Assembly: GCF_014805625.2 (NCBI RefSeq)
Contig: NW_023998431.1
Location: forward strand, 3,149,804 to 3,213,803
DNA from: Glossina fuscipes
Taxonomy: Eukaryota > Arthropoda > Insecta > Diptera > Glossinidae
DNA length: 64,000 nucleotides
Direction: 5' to 3'
Shown here: positions 11,701-24,740 of the stretch, piece after piece
Layout of the letters: each line of letters starts with the position of its first letter
Position numbering within the stretch: position 1 is the first letter of the stretch
Program-made: the position numbers and the translations under genes
The notes under the pieces: model-generated
Seen by the model: only the letters and a program-made list of their open reading frames with translations
What the model was told of the DNA's origin: nothing
Database searches by the model: none

Positions 11701-12560
11701 TCATGAAAACTGGCTGAACTGAAACCAGCTCTCTGTTCGTCTCTCCGAATGGTCCATTATCCGTTCGACAATTTAGTCCAAAGCTGGCCGTTCAACCATC
11801 GACCTCCTCGTCTAGCAGACTGTTCAATCGTGCCCGTTTCGTTCAGCATTTGTTTATTCATCCAGCGACTTTATATATCCGTTCTCTTATCCGCGTATTT
11901 GTCCATTCATCTGTTTGTCCCTCCATCAGAATATTTATACACATATGGAAAAAATATTTACGAGTTGCATTTTTCAGTTCGATGCCAGGAGACATTGAAA
12001 AAGGCAGCTTCCAAAAAGCTCACACAACCTGTTTGTTTACATGTGGCAAAACCGTTCAAAATTAACTCGCAGAACCCCACGTGAGTTGGAAAACTGCGGG
12101 TTTTTATTTTGCTTTAGTAGATTTTTCAACTGAACATTGAAATAGGGTGCGTCCTTTTCAACACAACAAACACAAGTTTGTTATGAATGCCCGACTAAAA
12201 CCCTCTAAAAATATATATGGAGGGACGCGGAACAATTGAAAATGCTTGTCCTCCTTCCGGTAATGTCCACACGTGTATATATTCATTTGTTTGTTTATTC
12301 GCATATCTTCCTAATCTCTTGTTTATTGTTAATTCATTTATTAATTTATTCCTCACATACTCATCTCTTTGTTCATTCACGTATTCCCGTATTCAACTGC
12401 TTGCTTATTCATCTGTTCATGTGTTCATCTGTTTGTTTCGTGCATTCATTCTTTTGTTCATTTAATCTTCTTTTAGATTTTTCTTTACTAACCCATTAAC
12501 CCGTTGTTAACTAATCCTTTGATTTATTCCTGTTTGTCAATCCGATATGTAAACACGTTT
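11700..12560. repeat. Degenerate TTCAT/TCCGT-rich tracts
   Basis: Two stretches (about 11730-11945 and 12275-12500) are built from loosely repeated TTCATC, TTTGTT and TCCGTTC words. They translate as Leu/Phe/Ser-rich frames (11749-12084, 12217-12465, 12236-12499) that are not genes. The first may be an expanded CTGTCCGT array of a family A copy. Between them lies unassigned sequence. Confidence 0.4.
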
Positions 12561-13996
12561 TCTATGCATCATTCGTTTCTCTACCTTTTCTAGTTTAGTA
12601 GAGCAGTTTTCTTTTCGCATTCGATCATTGAATAATTGATGGCAAAGGGTTACATTTATGAAGTCTCCCACCCCATGTACAAAAGCCAAGTCAAAGGATA
12701 TAGTTAATAATAATATGCGACAACTTAGTGCATATCACAGCCTTCATGCATATAACTCGCGATTTAGGACTCGCCCCTCCATAATTTTACGGAAATCTGA
12801 TATTCTGTCTCTACTGAGCCAGTGCAGAATATCTGAAATTCGACTCAAAAATTATACACTATAATATATACATATATATATATATATATAGGTAAAGTTC
12901 TGTGACTATTTTTAAGAACAATGACGAATGAGTATAGCTGAGTTTTGTGACATATGATCGATCTCTAACCTCTACCAATGAAAATGAAAAAGTTGAAAAT
13001 GATTTTTGGAATATTGTGTGTCTGCTGTATATGATTAGCCAGAACTATGAATTTTATTTTTTTCCTCTGTTGTTACTAAGCTCATTATATACAGACGATA
13101 ATAATAAATTTTTAATAAATAAAAATATTTAATAAATGATAGACAAAAAAAAAAAAAAAGAAAACCGTATTGAAATGGTCAAATAATTTACTTGCCGTAA
13201 TATTTTTAATGTAAGTGACAACGCAACCGAAAAATTGATTACGTTGCCATCTCGTGACTACTTCTAACTACTTGTAATAGGCTTACTATGTATGAGTTTA
13301 TCAGTGTTTACGTTGTGTGTAGTAAAACGAAAACAAAAAAAAAAAAAACAAAAAGTTTCTGATAATAATTGTTTGGGAGCTCCTCTAGCCTACCTCAACT
13401 ATATTTGCTATGTATTATGACTACAGACGCAGAGACAAGAAAAGGTGCTACAAAAACACAACCATGATATGTATATTCTATCAGCATTTTATTGCGTTTT
13501 CTTTTCTTTGATAACAAATTCGCAAGGAATACAAAATAAAAAAATACTTGTAATGAGAAAATGGTACAAAAAATAAAGAAGAAAACAAAAAACGAATAAA
13601 CTGGTTCAACAAAAACATTTACTTAAATCTCTATCTGTCTAACGAACAATTCAATGAAATTCTGACACAATTCTGAAAAAAAAAAAAAAAAAATTACAAC
13701 AAATTTTACACTAAATACGATTGAAAAAAAAAGTTAGAAACAAAAATAATGAAAGCATATATGGAGCTGAGCACATACACTGTGAACCGTAGAGTGACAC
13801 ACCGTCTTGACATAACTACATACGTAGCGATTATTTTTATATAATGGTGTAGATGTAGTAGTTTTTTCATTTTTTGTTTTTTTTTTTTTTTCTTTGTATA
13901 GTAATAATAAATATACACAACTCGAAACTTGACACAATGAATAGAATACAAAAATAGTTAAGACTGCCGGCATTTTTCAAGGTTTCCCATTATATA

Positions 13997-14030
13997 CCGA
14001 CCGACCGACCGACCGAGCGACCGACCGACT
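13997..14030. repeat. (GACC)n microsatellite
   Basis: About eight GACC units with one GAGC interruption. Confidence 0.9.
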
Positions 14031-14989
14031 TACGTATGTATATTGAATAAATGAGTTTGTTGAGTTATTGTGTTTTGGTCGATTTTTATGTTGTTTGTTT
14101 TGTGCATTATGTTGGTATCTTTTTTAATTTTAATCTTTTTTTTTGCTTTTGTGTGCTGTTTTTCGTGATTTGTTTCGCTTGTCCAAGCATGTGTACATAT
14201 CTACCATACATTTTGATAGTTTTAATTAGCAAATTTTTATTTGGTCGCTACTGCTGAAGTAATTGAGGAAAATCATTGACTCTGAACCTAGTTACTTACA
14301 GATGAAATTTCTTCTTTTTTTAGTTGCGAAAAAAAAAAAATTTAATTTTGATATAAAAAAAAAAAGTATAATTTTTATTTTGTAACACATACAAATACCG
14401 TTGCTGAAAGACATGCTTTCTGGAAATTTGCTACAGTGTTCGATTTTTCTAAATCTGCGTTACGATAAACGAGATAAACGATTTCTCTGTAATTTCAAAA
14501 AGGAAGAAGAAAATTAAACGTAGAAATGAAGCTCTACTCTCAGAGCCCGACTAAGGTCAACTGAACCTTTAGTTAAATTAGTCATCAGCGATTTGGTTAA
14601 AGTAAGATATGCTTACTACCTACGTGTTAGTGCAAGCGTTCGAAGACCGGTCCGAAATTGAGCGTAAGACATACCTGATTCTTATTAAAAAAGTAAATTC
14701 AAGTGCGCGAAAGCCTCCTAGCTGATGAAACTCCTGGTAAGCGTAATGCCTAATATTTAGGAAGTTTTTCGCTCTGATAAAAAAAAAAGGAGAAAGTTCA
14801 CCGACAGTAATTTCCCAATCGGCATATTTCGGGTTTCTTTCATATTTTACTGAATTACTACTTTTTTGCGTAAATAACATTCCACCAGAGGAAAATCGCT
14901 TTGCAGTGACTCCTCGATTTGAATCACTCCATGCGATAGTTTGGGCATCCTCCAATGTGTAATTTTTTGAGTATTATTTTCAAAATAAT

Positions 14990-15056
14990 GCATAACTTGC
15001 TAGGCGAAGCAGTGAAGGGTATCTAAGAGTTGGCCTTGCCCGACTATAATTTTCTT
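14990..15056 (+). repeat. Family B right terminus
   Basis: The sequence GGGTATCTAAGAGTTGGCCTT followed by GCCCGACTATAAT (to 15050) is the reverse complement of the family B left end at 62592. A body to its left is not clearly recognisable. Confidence 0.5.
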
Positions 15057-16206
15057 CTTTTTTTTTTTTTACTCTCTCTTGATTACCTACTGTAATAAGC
15101 TTGAATTGATTGTGCAAAGTATTGTTATTCGAAATGCAACTTTCAAATGTTAAACGTAAAAATTGTACATAAATCCCTTATATTTTGTTCGCGTCACATA
15201 TGGAATGACTTCATTAGCATGCCAGTAGGAATTTAGATGTCAATTTAGAAAACTTATTTGATTTATTTGTATTGCGAATTATTAAAAGCCGCGCACACAC
15301 ATAATTTTGAGCAGTTTACTTTGCTCTGTTCTCTACTGTTTTACGTTGGTGGATACGTTAAAAACAAGTTATGAAAGAGTTGTCGCATCTTCGATAGAGA
15401 AGACACCTATCTAATGTAAGTGTTTCAAAACATATTCTGTATGTATGTATATATTATGTGTACGTGGAATTGGAAAATATTTGTCATAAGTTATTTATAA
15501 GATACTGCTGAAAATGTTCCAATTATTTTTTAGGTTATTTTAACTTTCCCTGAATTATAAATATGTTTAAAAGACGTTCGCATTCTTGATAGGTGGTACT
15601 TCAAGCAATCTCTGTAAAAACTACTTTGTTGTGTTTATGTTGATAAGAAAGTGCATATTAGTCACCACATTGGCTGGTCACAACGAATTTCCAAATCAAT
15701 CGGGTATATAGTCCATAGTAGAGAAAGCGAACTTCATCTCTGAAGGTAAACGGACATATTAGTGCATCACTTCAGAAGAGATTTGAAGTAGTGCATATAA
15801 TATTCCGAAGAGCACCAATTATCGACGGACAGACGGACGAGAAAAGACGATTCTAACATGACCGATTGTATATAATATTTTGAAAAGCACCCATTGTAGA
15901 CAGATAGACAGGCGGACAAACGATTTTAGTAGGGCCATGTTGGAAGTTAATATGAAAAAACCTAGTATATAACACGATAGCCCAACTCCAACCTACCCAC
16001 CGTCCCTTCCCAACACTAGAACTTTGGAATTTATTTGGATTGCTCATTTCCTCTTATGACAAACGCTTGATTACACTAATTAGGTTTCATCTCTTATATA
16101 TATTGATTTATTTATAAGTATAGACATTTATGTTTTCATTTAAATTTATACTTCGACCTAATATGGCTGCCGTTGACCTCGTTACCAAGTTTCATTTTGT
16201 GTAAAG

Positions 16207-16237
<31 letters not shown>

Positions 16238-17599
16238 TATGTTATGTACATATATATATATATGTAGACTCAATATAAATATATATACATAATATATGTT
16301 AGTTTTCATATATATGGATAATTGCTGTATATCTATGTATATACATCCGTAGATATGTACATGTATTGAGTGTATGCAGAAATTCTTACTAAAAATATTA
16401 AAATAATTCATATGATTCGAAAAAATATATTGAATATTTGTGTTCGTCTGCAAGTGTCGTAAGACCTTTAATATCGAATAAGTGCTCAATTTGGTCGATA
16501 AATCGCGATGAGGATCTTTGAAATTAAAATCGCTTTAATCAATTTACGCCTGGTTTTCATTGAATTTATAAGATTCTACGTAGTTAAGAGAAGCGGAAAA
16601 CCATTGCAAACAGAGAGATTCTCTGTGGAACTGCACCTACACGCAATATATTGCTCATGAATCCTAATATAAGTAATATATATATGTATAAGTATAAATA
16701 TATATATATATGTACAATTATTTTTTCTTCAAAAATATTAATATTTATAATTGTTCGTGATTACTTATGCACACATATGTGCACACTCATTCGTACGCAT
16801 TTTATTAATAAACAAAAAAATAATAAAATTATGTACAGGTATTGTTAATAATTTTTATGATTGCTAAACTCTCTGAAGCAAGAAAAAAAAAGAAAAACAC
16901 TAACTAGTTACTGTCACGTAATTTTTGTTTAAAATGAAACAACCAAAAAAAAAAGCAACGAAATCACCTCAGTAGTCATATTAATGAAGTATTTTTTTAT
17001 ATTTTTTTTTTGCTTGTTTAATATTGTTTGTATTCTTAGGTGTTTGCCTGCGAGTATGTGTGTGTGAATAGTTTTTTTTTTTTATTGTTACGCATGTTTT
17101 TCAATTTTCCGATTTTCTTTCGTTAAATCTTGTTTACATAACCCAGTTCTTATCGTCGTTATGCCTGATGCGTGTTGGTTGGGTATGCATGTATGTTATG
17201 TATTTACAGATAGAAGAAAAGATTAGCATTAACGTATTTTGCAGAAAGTCTTAGTATGCTTTGCCAGATTCCCACCATGATTAGCATGTATTTCGTATGA
17301 AAATCATCAGCAATATTTGGTGAAATTTTACATGACGTGCTTGTTCTTTATTGTCTTATTCTGGTAAAGAGAAAATTTTCCAAAATATTAGCAAACAAAA
17401 AAAAAAAGAAAAGAATCATAAATCGATTTAGGAAACTCCGATAGAAAGTACGCCGGCGCATTATGCATACCTGGCTTGTAGTAAAAAAAACTCGCTGGTA
17501 ACAAATAGATAAGGAAATGTCTCACCTAAGAGATAGATTAACAAAAACCTAAAAAAAAAAAAAAAAACAGATTCTAAAAGTATTTGTGTTACATGTTTT

Positions 17600-17777
17600 G
17601 AAAGTTTATAAACCGCGGACTTGCTCGAGACGAAGAGATTTAAATTGTAGTTTTCGAAGAGCGAAGTCGATCAAAAGTGTGCGTTCAAGTTCAATATATA
17701 AAATTGAAAAATTCTGAAAAACGTGAAAATTTCTTTCAATCTTGTGAATACATTCCCACGCGGCTTTCAATTCAAAG
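17600..17777 (+). other. Candidate 5' untranslated exon of the REX1-type exonuclease gene
   Basis: This block is less A/T-biased than its surroundings and lacks repeats. It ends at CAAAG followed by GTATGT (donor at 17778), a good fly splice donor. It has no long frame. A pyrimidine-rich acceptor with CAG lies at 20671-20684, eight bases before the exonuclease ATG, so a 5'UTR exon upstream is expected. The pairing of these two sites is inference, and the exon start is not defined. Confidence 0.35.
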
Positions 17778-18529
17778 GTATGTACGAAACTGAATTGATG
17801 AGTATTAACGATCGGGGCAATTTTATGTAAGGAAAAATTGAAAAAAAACTACCGTCGGTTTTGAAAATTTTTTTTTGTGTGCAATTATATAAATATACCA
17901 TTACTTGGAGAATACCGTTAAAAGTTTGAGTTTAAAAGTGAAATTAAATATTTAAAATAGTTTAATTTATAGAGAAATTAGCCACTGCTTGAAAGTATTA
18001 TGGGGGGGGGATAGATAGTCGAAAATTTATTGAAAGAGATGAGAATTATGTTCATGTTCTCAGGCGTTCTGTCGCTTTTGCCCATTTCGGGCGAGTTTTT
18101 TCATATCTGCCTATTTTGTATATGTGTTTTGTTTCAAACAAACAACCCATGAATATGGCTGTGCGATATGAGGCTAAATTTTAATCTTATAACTGAAAAA
18201 AAGGAAAAATGTTAACAGATTTCTTGCTTACTTATCGTTATCGAACTGGTTATTCACTCCTAATCCTTAAGCTTAAGCTGGCGAGTATCTTCTAATTCAT
18301 CTATTCATTTCGCTTCTGTCAATCCAGTCTACATTCAGTCAAATTAAACAATACGCTATTAACATTATAAGCCCAAGCTAACATATTACATTTCAAGGCT
18401 TAAGGTGCTAAGCAAGCGAACGAACTATCAAGTTATAGCAAAGAGTATAAGGCAGAGATGAAGTAAGCAGTATAAAATATTTTCAGCTTTAAGTATATTC
18501 ATAGCGAAAGTAAGCCTATCCGTCCGCAC

Positions 18530-18588
18530 GTGTGGCTGAGTAGATAAGAAACGCGGCCAACAAGCCGTTGATCGCGGGAATCTTCGAA
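18530..18588 (+). mobile_element. tRNA-like SINE head, truncated
   Basis: GTGTGGCTGAGTAGATAAG and a box B-like TCTTCGAATC at about 18581-18590 match the layout of the SINE heads at 3070 and 4596, with more divergence. The tRNA-like part runs straight into the TTTTATACCCATCACC terminus of a family A copy, with no SINE body. Confidence 0.4.
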
Positions 18589-18845
18589 TCTTTTATACCC
18601 ATCACCTAAAAACGACAAAAAAGTAAAAGAACTACATTTTCAGCAGCGCCCACTTCATTTTGATTTTTTTTTTTTTGCAAAATAAAAGTTTTTGTGGGCG
18701 TTATAGGCGTGTTTTGAAAAGTTTCAATCACTTTCAAATTCTTTTTTCAAATTTGTAAACGATATCTTAATTTTCGCTAATGGGAGAATGTTTACCATAA
18801 ATACCGAACGTGTCCGTCTGTTCGTCTATCCATTTGTCCGTTCGC
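18588..18845 (+). repeat. Family A repeat fragment
   Basis: It starts at CTTTTATACCCATCACC. AGCGCCCACTTCATTTTG, AAAAGTTTTTGTGGGCG, GGGAGAATGTTTACCATAAA and GTCCGTCTGTTCGTC follow. The same blocks are seen, complemented or direct, at 1421-1680 and 31365-31640. Confidence 0.6.
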
Positions 18846-20245
18846 GCTGCCATTTTCTAATATATGTCCAAAGTAATTCTTCCTTTAAAGCTCAAATATA
18901 CTTCTAATAACCTTCTCAAATATTAGTATTCTAAGGCTGAGCTGACCCAGTTCTCCAACTATCCGAAAGACATTCTTTCAAATATTTCTGTTGCACACAA
19001 TGTATTCGTTCGTCTAACACGCATAAAATTAAATATGTTTAACTGAAATCGAATTTTCTCGTACCTATATTGCAAGTTTCGTTACCAAAACATTGCAATA
19101 AGTTTTTGAACGATGGATTATTTTTCCCTTTTTTCTCATTATAATGCAAAAACAGGACATAATAAAAATATTATTATATATAAAACAATACTTACGTTGG
19201 GAGTAGTCCATCAATTTGAACAATTTTCGCTTGATTATGAAATGAACGTGCGAACCAATTTCGACTATTAAAAACTTACCTTAGCGAGGGATGTTCAACG
19301 TTTTCGTTGAAAATATGAGAACTCGATTTTAGAAGACCACCGATAGCCAACCCAAATGGCAAACATATATATATATATACATACAGCATATACCTCTCTA
19401 ATTATAGTATGAATTCAGTAAAATAAATATATTAATGGGCCTAAAAGTGGCCTGCAGAGGAAGTGTCTTTACAGTCTTTAGAAAACGAACATATGAACGA
19501 AAAAACATTAAATCAGTCCATTATTGTAATCCTACATACATTATAAAAGTATTTTTCGGTTTTTTTTTTTTTTTTTTGTTTTCGTTTTCCTTTTTCAGTT
19601 GGATTAAAGTACTTGCTTGTCTTTTTATATGAAATCGTTTTTTTTTTTTTTTAAAAGTAACTTATGATGTTTACTTCTTCTAAATTGCTCTTAAGATAAC
19701 TTTTTTTTTCTTTTTTCGCAAATATTTTATCTATCAAGGATTTAAGCTCTGCACATATAAACGATATGATAAAATTTATAGACACGCAATTAAGATAAAT
19801 AGGAAATATAAAGTAGAGGAATTTAAAAAAAAGCAATTTTTTTTTTCTAATTTTTGTAAAAATACGTACAAGTGTGAAGAGGAGCGTATAAAATTGAAAT
19901 AATAAAATATATAGAAATTTTGTGTTCAAATGCATAACATACATCTAAGTGGTCGCCGGCGCTGTTTATAATTATTTTGTAATAAGGAAATCATTTATAT
20001 ATATATATATATATATCGGGTATATATATATAACGATACATAAATATGCGGGCATATACTGCACTCTGTACACAACATTCAACGCGCCTTACGTGCATAT
20101 ATAGTATGGCACTATAAAAATATGCTATAGCGTTATGCATGCCTTTTAAATGTTCGAGGTATTTAAATATTTTATATTTTGTACACACACACACACACGC
20201 TCATACGCTCATACGCACACACATACACACCCGCACCCACATCTG

Positions 20246-20296
<51 letters not shown>

Positions 20297-20684
20297 GTAT
20301 TTTAAATAGTTATGTATAAATAAAAGTAAACTAAATGTTAAATTATATTTAAAGCCGTAAAAGTGTAACTTAGCACATAAATCGCGCAAAGTAATTTCAA
20401 AACATGGTTAGTTCATCAGTTTGGTTACTTAACAATTTTCACAAGTTTTTTATGAATATGCTAAATACATAAAATAAATGATTAACGTTCATTTTTGGCG
20501 TCTTCTTAAATCTTTGAATCAAGTAAAATTTAAAATTGACAATAATAAATGTTTAACGCCGCTTAAGCTGCTAACATTAAGTGGCCATTAACGTTAGCCC
20601 CATTAACCCTCCTCTTTTCGTTACATTTAAATTTGAGTTTTGCGTGAAATTTATATCGTATTTTTCGTATCATTTCTTTTTCAG
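18846..20684 (+). other. Intron-like AT-rich sequence before the exonuclease coding exon
   Basis: It holds long T runs, a TA tract at about 20254-20291 and CA/CG-type repeats at about 20182-20232. The 3' end has a pyrimidine stretch and TTTCAG at 20679-20684, read here as the acceptor for the coding exon. No other gene is seen; frames at 19435-19944 are homopolymer-driven. Confidence 0.45.
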
Positions 20685-20692
20685 AAAATATC

Positions 20693-22624
20693 ATGCCCTC
20701 CTCCCATCATTACAAAAATCGTAACAATACGCCTACCGACTCTACTAGCTGTGTTTACCTCAATTCCAGTTCATCTAATGAGGATTTAAGTACTACTTAC
20801 TCGGGATGCAGTAAGAATAGTAAAAAATCTAGAAAAGCACGCAAAAAACGGCAACAAAAACGTAAAAAGCAGCAACAGCAACAACGGCAGCATCAACAAA
20901 ATGAAAATCAACACCAACAACAGCAACAACACCCTCCACAGCCTCAATCACGGCAACAAAATGTAAATGTTTCGTCTGCCGATGTAGAGGGAGAGAGTAA
21001 AGAAGGTCTAAAACCTATTAAACAGTTTAAGACTAATTGTTTAGTAACAACGACAACAACAACAGGAACAAATTTGAGAAAACAATGCACAAAGACCGCA
21101 GCTTTAAAGGCCGTTTTTAACGGCGCCAAGAGCATTTTAAATCAAAAGGAAACCCTCGTAAACGCTACCAATCTGGCTCCATCTACATCTCAAAGTTCGG
21201 TATGCAGCACATTATCGGCTGCTTCTTCCACATCTTCAATACCATCTTCAGTTTCATCTTCGGTAGTCAGTACACCACAACATTCTGTCCATAGTTCACC
21301 TACAGCTTCACCTACCGTCACTAAACGTAATACAGAGAATTTGAAAAAAGTAGCTCGCGCCTTAACACAGCATACCTTGGCGCCGTCAAAACAATTTCTT
21401 AAACTCAATATGAACGAGCAAGAATTGATACACGAATTGCGTCGTTACATTATTGATCCTTCGCTATTGCGTGTTTACGGTTTCCCCGTCGAAAGTGTTC
21501 ATCACGAGGGTTGTATAGAAATATACAAGTGCTTGCCAAAACATATGGCTGAAGAAGCCGTAACCAAAGACAATCAACGACATCACCGTCATTTTTATGG
21601 CCGTAAAAAGCCAAATGTTATTAATGCCCATGACGGTTTAGTTCATACTAACACCCAACAGTGGAGTCTGAGCGCACCTGCCGATTCGGGACGTGGTTCG
21701 GGCGATTCGAGTCCGCGTTCCTCCGATTCCGAGTCAAGCGAAATAGCCGAAGATGATACAATGGAACCAATAATGGCATTTTATACCCCCGATGGAGTAT
21801 TTCAAATTTTCTCCGAGTATGTAAATACCGTGGAAAAGCAATGTGTACGTTGCCAAAAAATGTTTCAAGTAACGGACAAGGGCGTGTACCTAACACAAGA
21901 TACATGTACTTATCATTGGGGCAAACCGAGCCATGTATATAACGGCATATCTTATTTAAGTATCTATTCATGCTGCCAGGGGGAAGAGAGTACCGAAGGT
22001 TGCTCTCAGCATCCATTACACGTGTGGAACGGAACTGTTGTGGGCATTAACGGACCATATGATAATTATTTACACACTAAACCTAAAGTTAAAAATAGCA
22101 ATCAATCGGCAAAAGTATTCGCAATGGATTGCGAAATGTCGTATACCGGCTTAGGTTTAGAAGTAACTAAAGTTACCGTTGTCGGTTATGATGGGACACT
22201 TGTTTATGAGCATTTTGTGCAACCGCAAGCAGAAATAGTTGATTATAACACTCGATTTTCGGGCATTACCGCAAAAGATCTCAACCCTCATTCAAATAAC
22301 GAAGTGAAAAGTTTTGCACAAGTTCAACAGGATTTACTTGACTTAATTGATGCCGACACCATATTAATAGGACATGGTTTGGATAATGATTTACGCGTGT
22401 TACGGATAGTGCATAAAACTATTGTTGATACATCGCTGGTATATGGTCACTCGACCGGTTATCCATATCGTAGATCTCTAAAAAATTTAACAAAATCATT
22501 TCTGAAACGAGACATACAATGTAGTGCCGAAGGTCATAGTAGCTATGAAGATTCAAGAGCCTGCCTCGAATTAATGCTGTGGAAAGTGCGTAAAGATCTC
22601 AGAAACTGGTCCATTTTTCAATGA
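20693..22624 (+). CDS. prage: REX1-type 3'-5' RNA exonuclease (prage-like)
   Basis: The 643-residue frame opens at the first ATG after a CAG acceptor (20684). It has a low-complexity N-terminal half: a Lys/Arg-rich then Gln-rich tract (about residues 40-90), then Thr/Ser-rich segments. A Cys/His-rich module (about 385-445, CVRCQKMF, TCTYHWG, CCQGEE) precedes a DEDDh exonuclease domain (about 473-640). The catalytic set is visible: D479 and E481 in FAMDCEMSYTG, D566 in LIGHGLDNDLRVL, and H615 with D620 in GHSSYEDSRAC. This order is that of the REXO1/REX1 family, nuclear or cytoplasmic enzymes that trim RNA 3' ends with two metal ions. The Drosophila relative prage is tied to maternal RNA turnover; orthology here is inferred from domain layout. 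The domain is intact, with no frameshift. Extra upstream coding exons cannot be excluded. Confidence 0.88.
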   Translation: MPSSHHYKNRNNTPTDSTSCVYLNSSSSNEDLSTTYSGCSKNSKKSRKARKKRQQKRKKQQQQQRQHQQNENQHQQQQQHPPQPQSRQQNVNVSSADVEGESKEGLKPIKQFKTNCLVTTTTTTGTNLRKQCTKTAALKAVFNGAKSILNQKETLVNATNLAPSTSQSSVCSTLSAASSTSSIPSSVSSSVVSTPQHSVHSSPTASPTVTKRNTENLKKVARALTQHTLAPSKQFLKLNMNEQELIHELRRYIIDPSLLRVYGFPVESVHHEGCIEIYKCLPKHMAEEAVTKDNQRHHRHFYGRKKPNVINAHDGLVHTNTQQWSLSAPADSGRGSGDSSPRSSDSESSEIAEDDTMEPIMAFYTPDGVFQIFSEYVNTVEKQCVRCQKMFQVTDKGVYLTQDTCTYHWGKPSHVYNGISYLSIYSCCQGEESTEGCSQHPLHVWNGTVVGINGPYDNYLHTKPKVKNSNQSAKVFAMDCEMSYTGLGLEVTKVTVVGYDGTLVYEHFVQPQAEIVDYNTRFSGITAKDLNPHSNNEVKSFAQVQQDLLDLIDADTILIGHGLDNDLRVLRIVHKTIVDTSLVYGHSTGYPYRRSLKNLTKSFLKRDIQCSAEGHSSYEDSRACLELMLWKVRKDLRNWSIFQ

Positions 22625-24706
22625 GATAAATTTCACCATCGCCATCATCAACATCATTAGCAACATCATCGACGGTTTTCGTCGACCTTGTGAATATACC
22701 CGCGTTTCTATATTTCATGTTGTATATATACTTTAACGTAATAATATTTTTGTAACAATTTTTGTATGAATGGATCCAGTCTTTTTTTTTTTTTTGGAAA
22801 ATATTTATAAAAGAAAAAAGCAAAAAAAAAAAAAAAAAAAAAAAAACAAAAAATAGATATTTAAGTTCTTATAAGTGATAGAGAGGGGGGGAAGGTATGA
22901 ATGAATAATGAATGGGTGAGTGCAAGTGTGTAAATGTTTAAAGTAAGTGAATGTGTGTGCATGTAAAATGACTATAATTTTTAAATTTAATTTAATTTAA
23001 ATATTTATTACCACCAACGGTAAGAAGAAAAGAAGGGTACTAACCATATTCAGATGTTTCCAACTATTAGATGAAAAAAAAAAAAAAATGTTATAAATCA
23101 ACTTTTTTACGGTAAAAGTGGTCGTTTCAGAATCAGAATATAATACCAAAAAGGATATAAGCATAACCTTATGGGCGGCTAAACTAGGGAAGAACTTTCG
23201 AATTTTATTTGGTGATAATTCCTATCTGTAACTGTCGATCTAAAGCAGTTTTTACTTCTATTTAGCTAAGATCGATCACTTTTCCATAATTCTATTTTTG
23301 TTGCCTTCGTTATCCCCACAACGATATGTATGAAAAATTCTTTTTCAACAATCTTTTGAAAAAAAAAAAGAAGAAAAACAGGAATCCCTTACCGCAACCC
23401 CGAAGGAGTTGACGTAACCAAATCTGCTTTAGGCATAGAACACGCCATCCTAATGCAATCTGAAACAAAAAAAAAGTCAAGTCTTAAGCAAAAACTTTCG
23501 TGAAAAGGAAGTCCAGAAAGAGAAGCTACTTTCGCAAAGCGTTTAAAGCAATTCGAAAGCGAAAGTAGCTTTTTTTATTTTTGAGATATGAGATGAGATG
23601 AGAGAAGATGTACGCTTAGTTAACAATCTCGCATCGAAAATGAACTAAAATTCGAAATGTATCCAAGATTTATGTGTGACAAACAAGCAATTGGTCGACA
23701 GCGCAAATATTTGGTCGAGCCATAAATTAAGGCTGTGAACGAAAATTTTTGCTTTCCTGCGGATTCTTTAACGAAACTCTATTACTGCCCCTTCCCGAAA
23801 CTTACGATATACTTTGATTAGCTTAAAAAAAAAAAAAGAAAAAAAAAAATAGGAGACTTCGAAAGCGTAGGGTGTGAAATGATAGGTCTTTTGCCGTCTA
23901 TAACATTCTTACTTTTTTTTTTTTTTTATTATTATTATTACATTTTTCAATTGTATTAAATAATACGAAAAAAAGTAAAAACAAAAAACAAAAGAAAGCT
24001 GCTTTGTGTGTACACTGAAACAAATTACTTTGCTGTAATAACCAATTTATTTGAAATAGTTTTAAAAGAAAATGTACTGATTTTTTGCTGTGATTTTTAA
24101 AAGAAGCCTTTTGCTTTACGCATCCAATAAATAAATTAAATTGTTCATTATGGTTTCCTTTAAAAATAAAAGTCTATCTCTTATTCTTTGCTCTCGAAAC
24201 ATCACCTTCACAATTTATTAAGTGTACAATTTGGCTTTTTTGCGTTCGCTTTTTCTTTATTTTTGAAAAACTTTATACAAGATAAAAAAAAACATTTTTT
24301 TTTACATTTAATACGAAAGCAAATTTAGAATAAGTATTAAAATTAAGAACGCATATTAATTGAGTAAAAAGAAAAATTATATATCTACATATATATATAT
24401 GTTTTTATTTTGATTTTCCTCCCGCTTATTTCCTACTCACAATTTATATCTGTTATCCACACACAAAAAAGGAAAAGAAAAAGAAATTTTTTTTTTTAAA
24501 TTTTAAAAAATGTTCCTAATTTTTATCAGAAAGAAAAAACATTGTACAAAGCGACGAAATATTCTCTCTCAGCTAACTAACTGTATATGTTTTGTTAATT
24601 ATTTTAAAAGTAAAAGAGCAAAAGTAAACGAAGAAAACACGAAATTCAAAAACATATATTGTAGTATGTATGTAAAATTGCGCAAAATAAAAACACATTT
24701 CAAAAC

Positions 24707-24740
<34 letters not shown>

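Larger units (their letters stand above)
12561..17599. other. AT-rich upstream region of the exonuclease gene, microsatellites
   Basis: It contains a TA run near 12866-12890, A-runs near 13147 and 13677, a (GACC)n run at 13997-14030, a TA/TG tract at about 16218-16262 and TA tracts near 16680-16710. A family B end lies at 15013-15050. No conserved coding frame was found. The 111-codon minus frame at 14620-14955 has no recognised domain and abuts the family B end, so it may be repeat-derived. Confidence 0.45.

Noticed and set aside
12217..12499. Overlapping hydrophobic frames resembling a membrane protein
   Set aside because: They come from degenerate TTCAT/TTTGTT words and three frames look alike, as expected of low-complexity DNA.
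13997..14030. Short-repeat array considered as CRISPR-like
   Set aside because: It is a 4-bp microsatellite without spacers in a eukaryotic genome.
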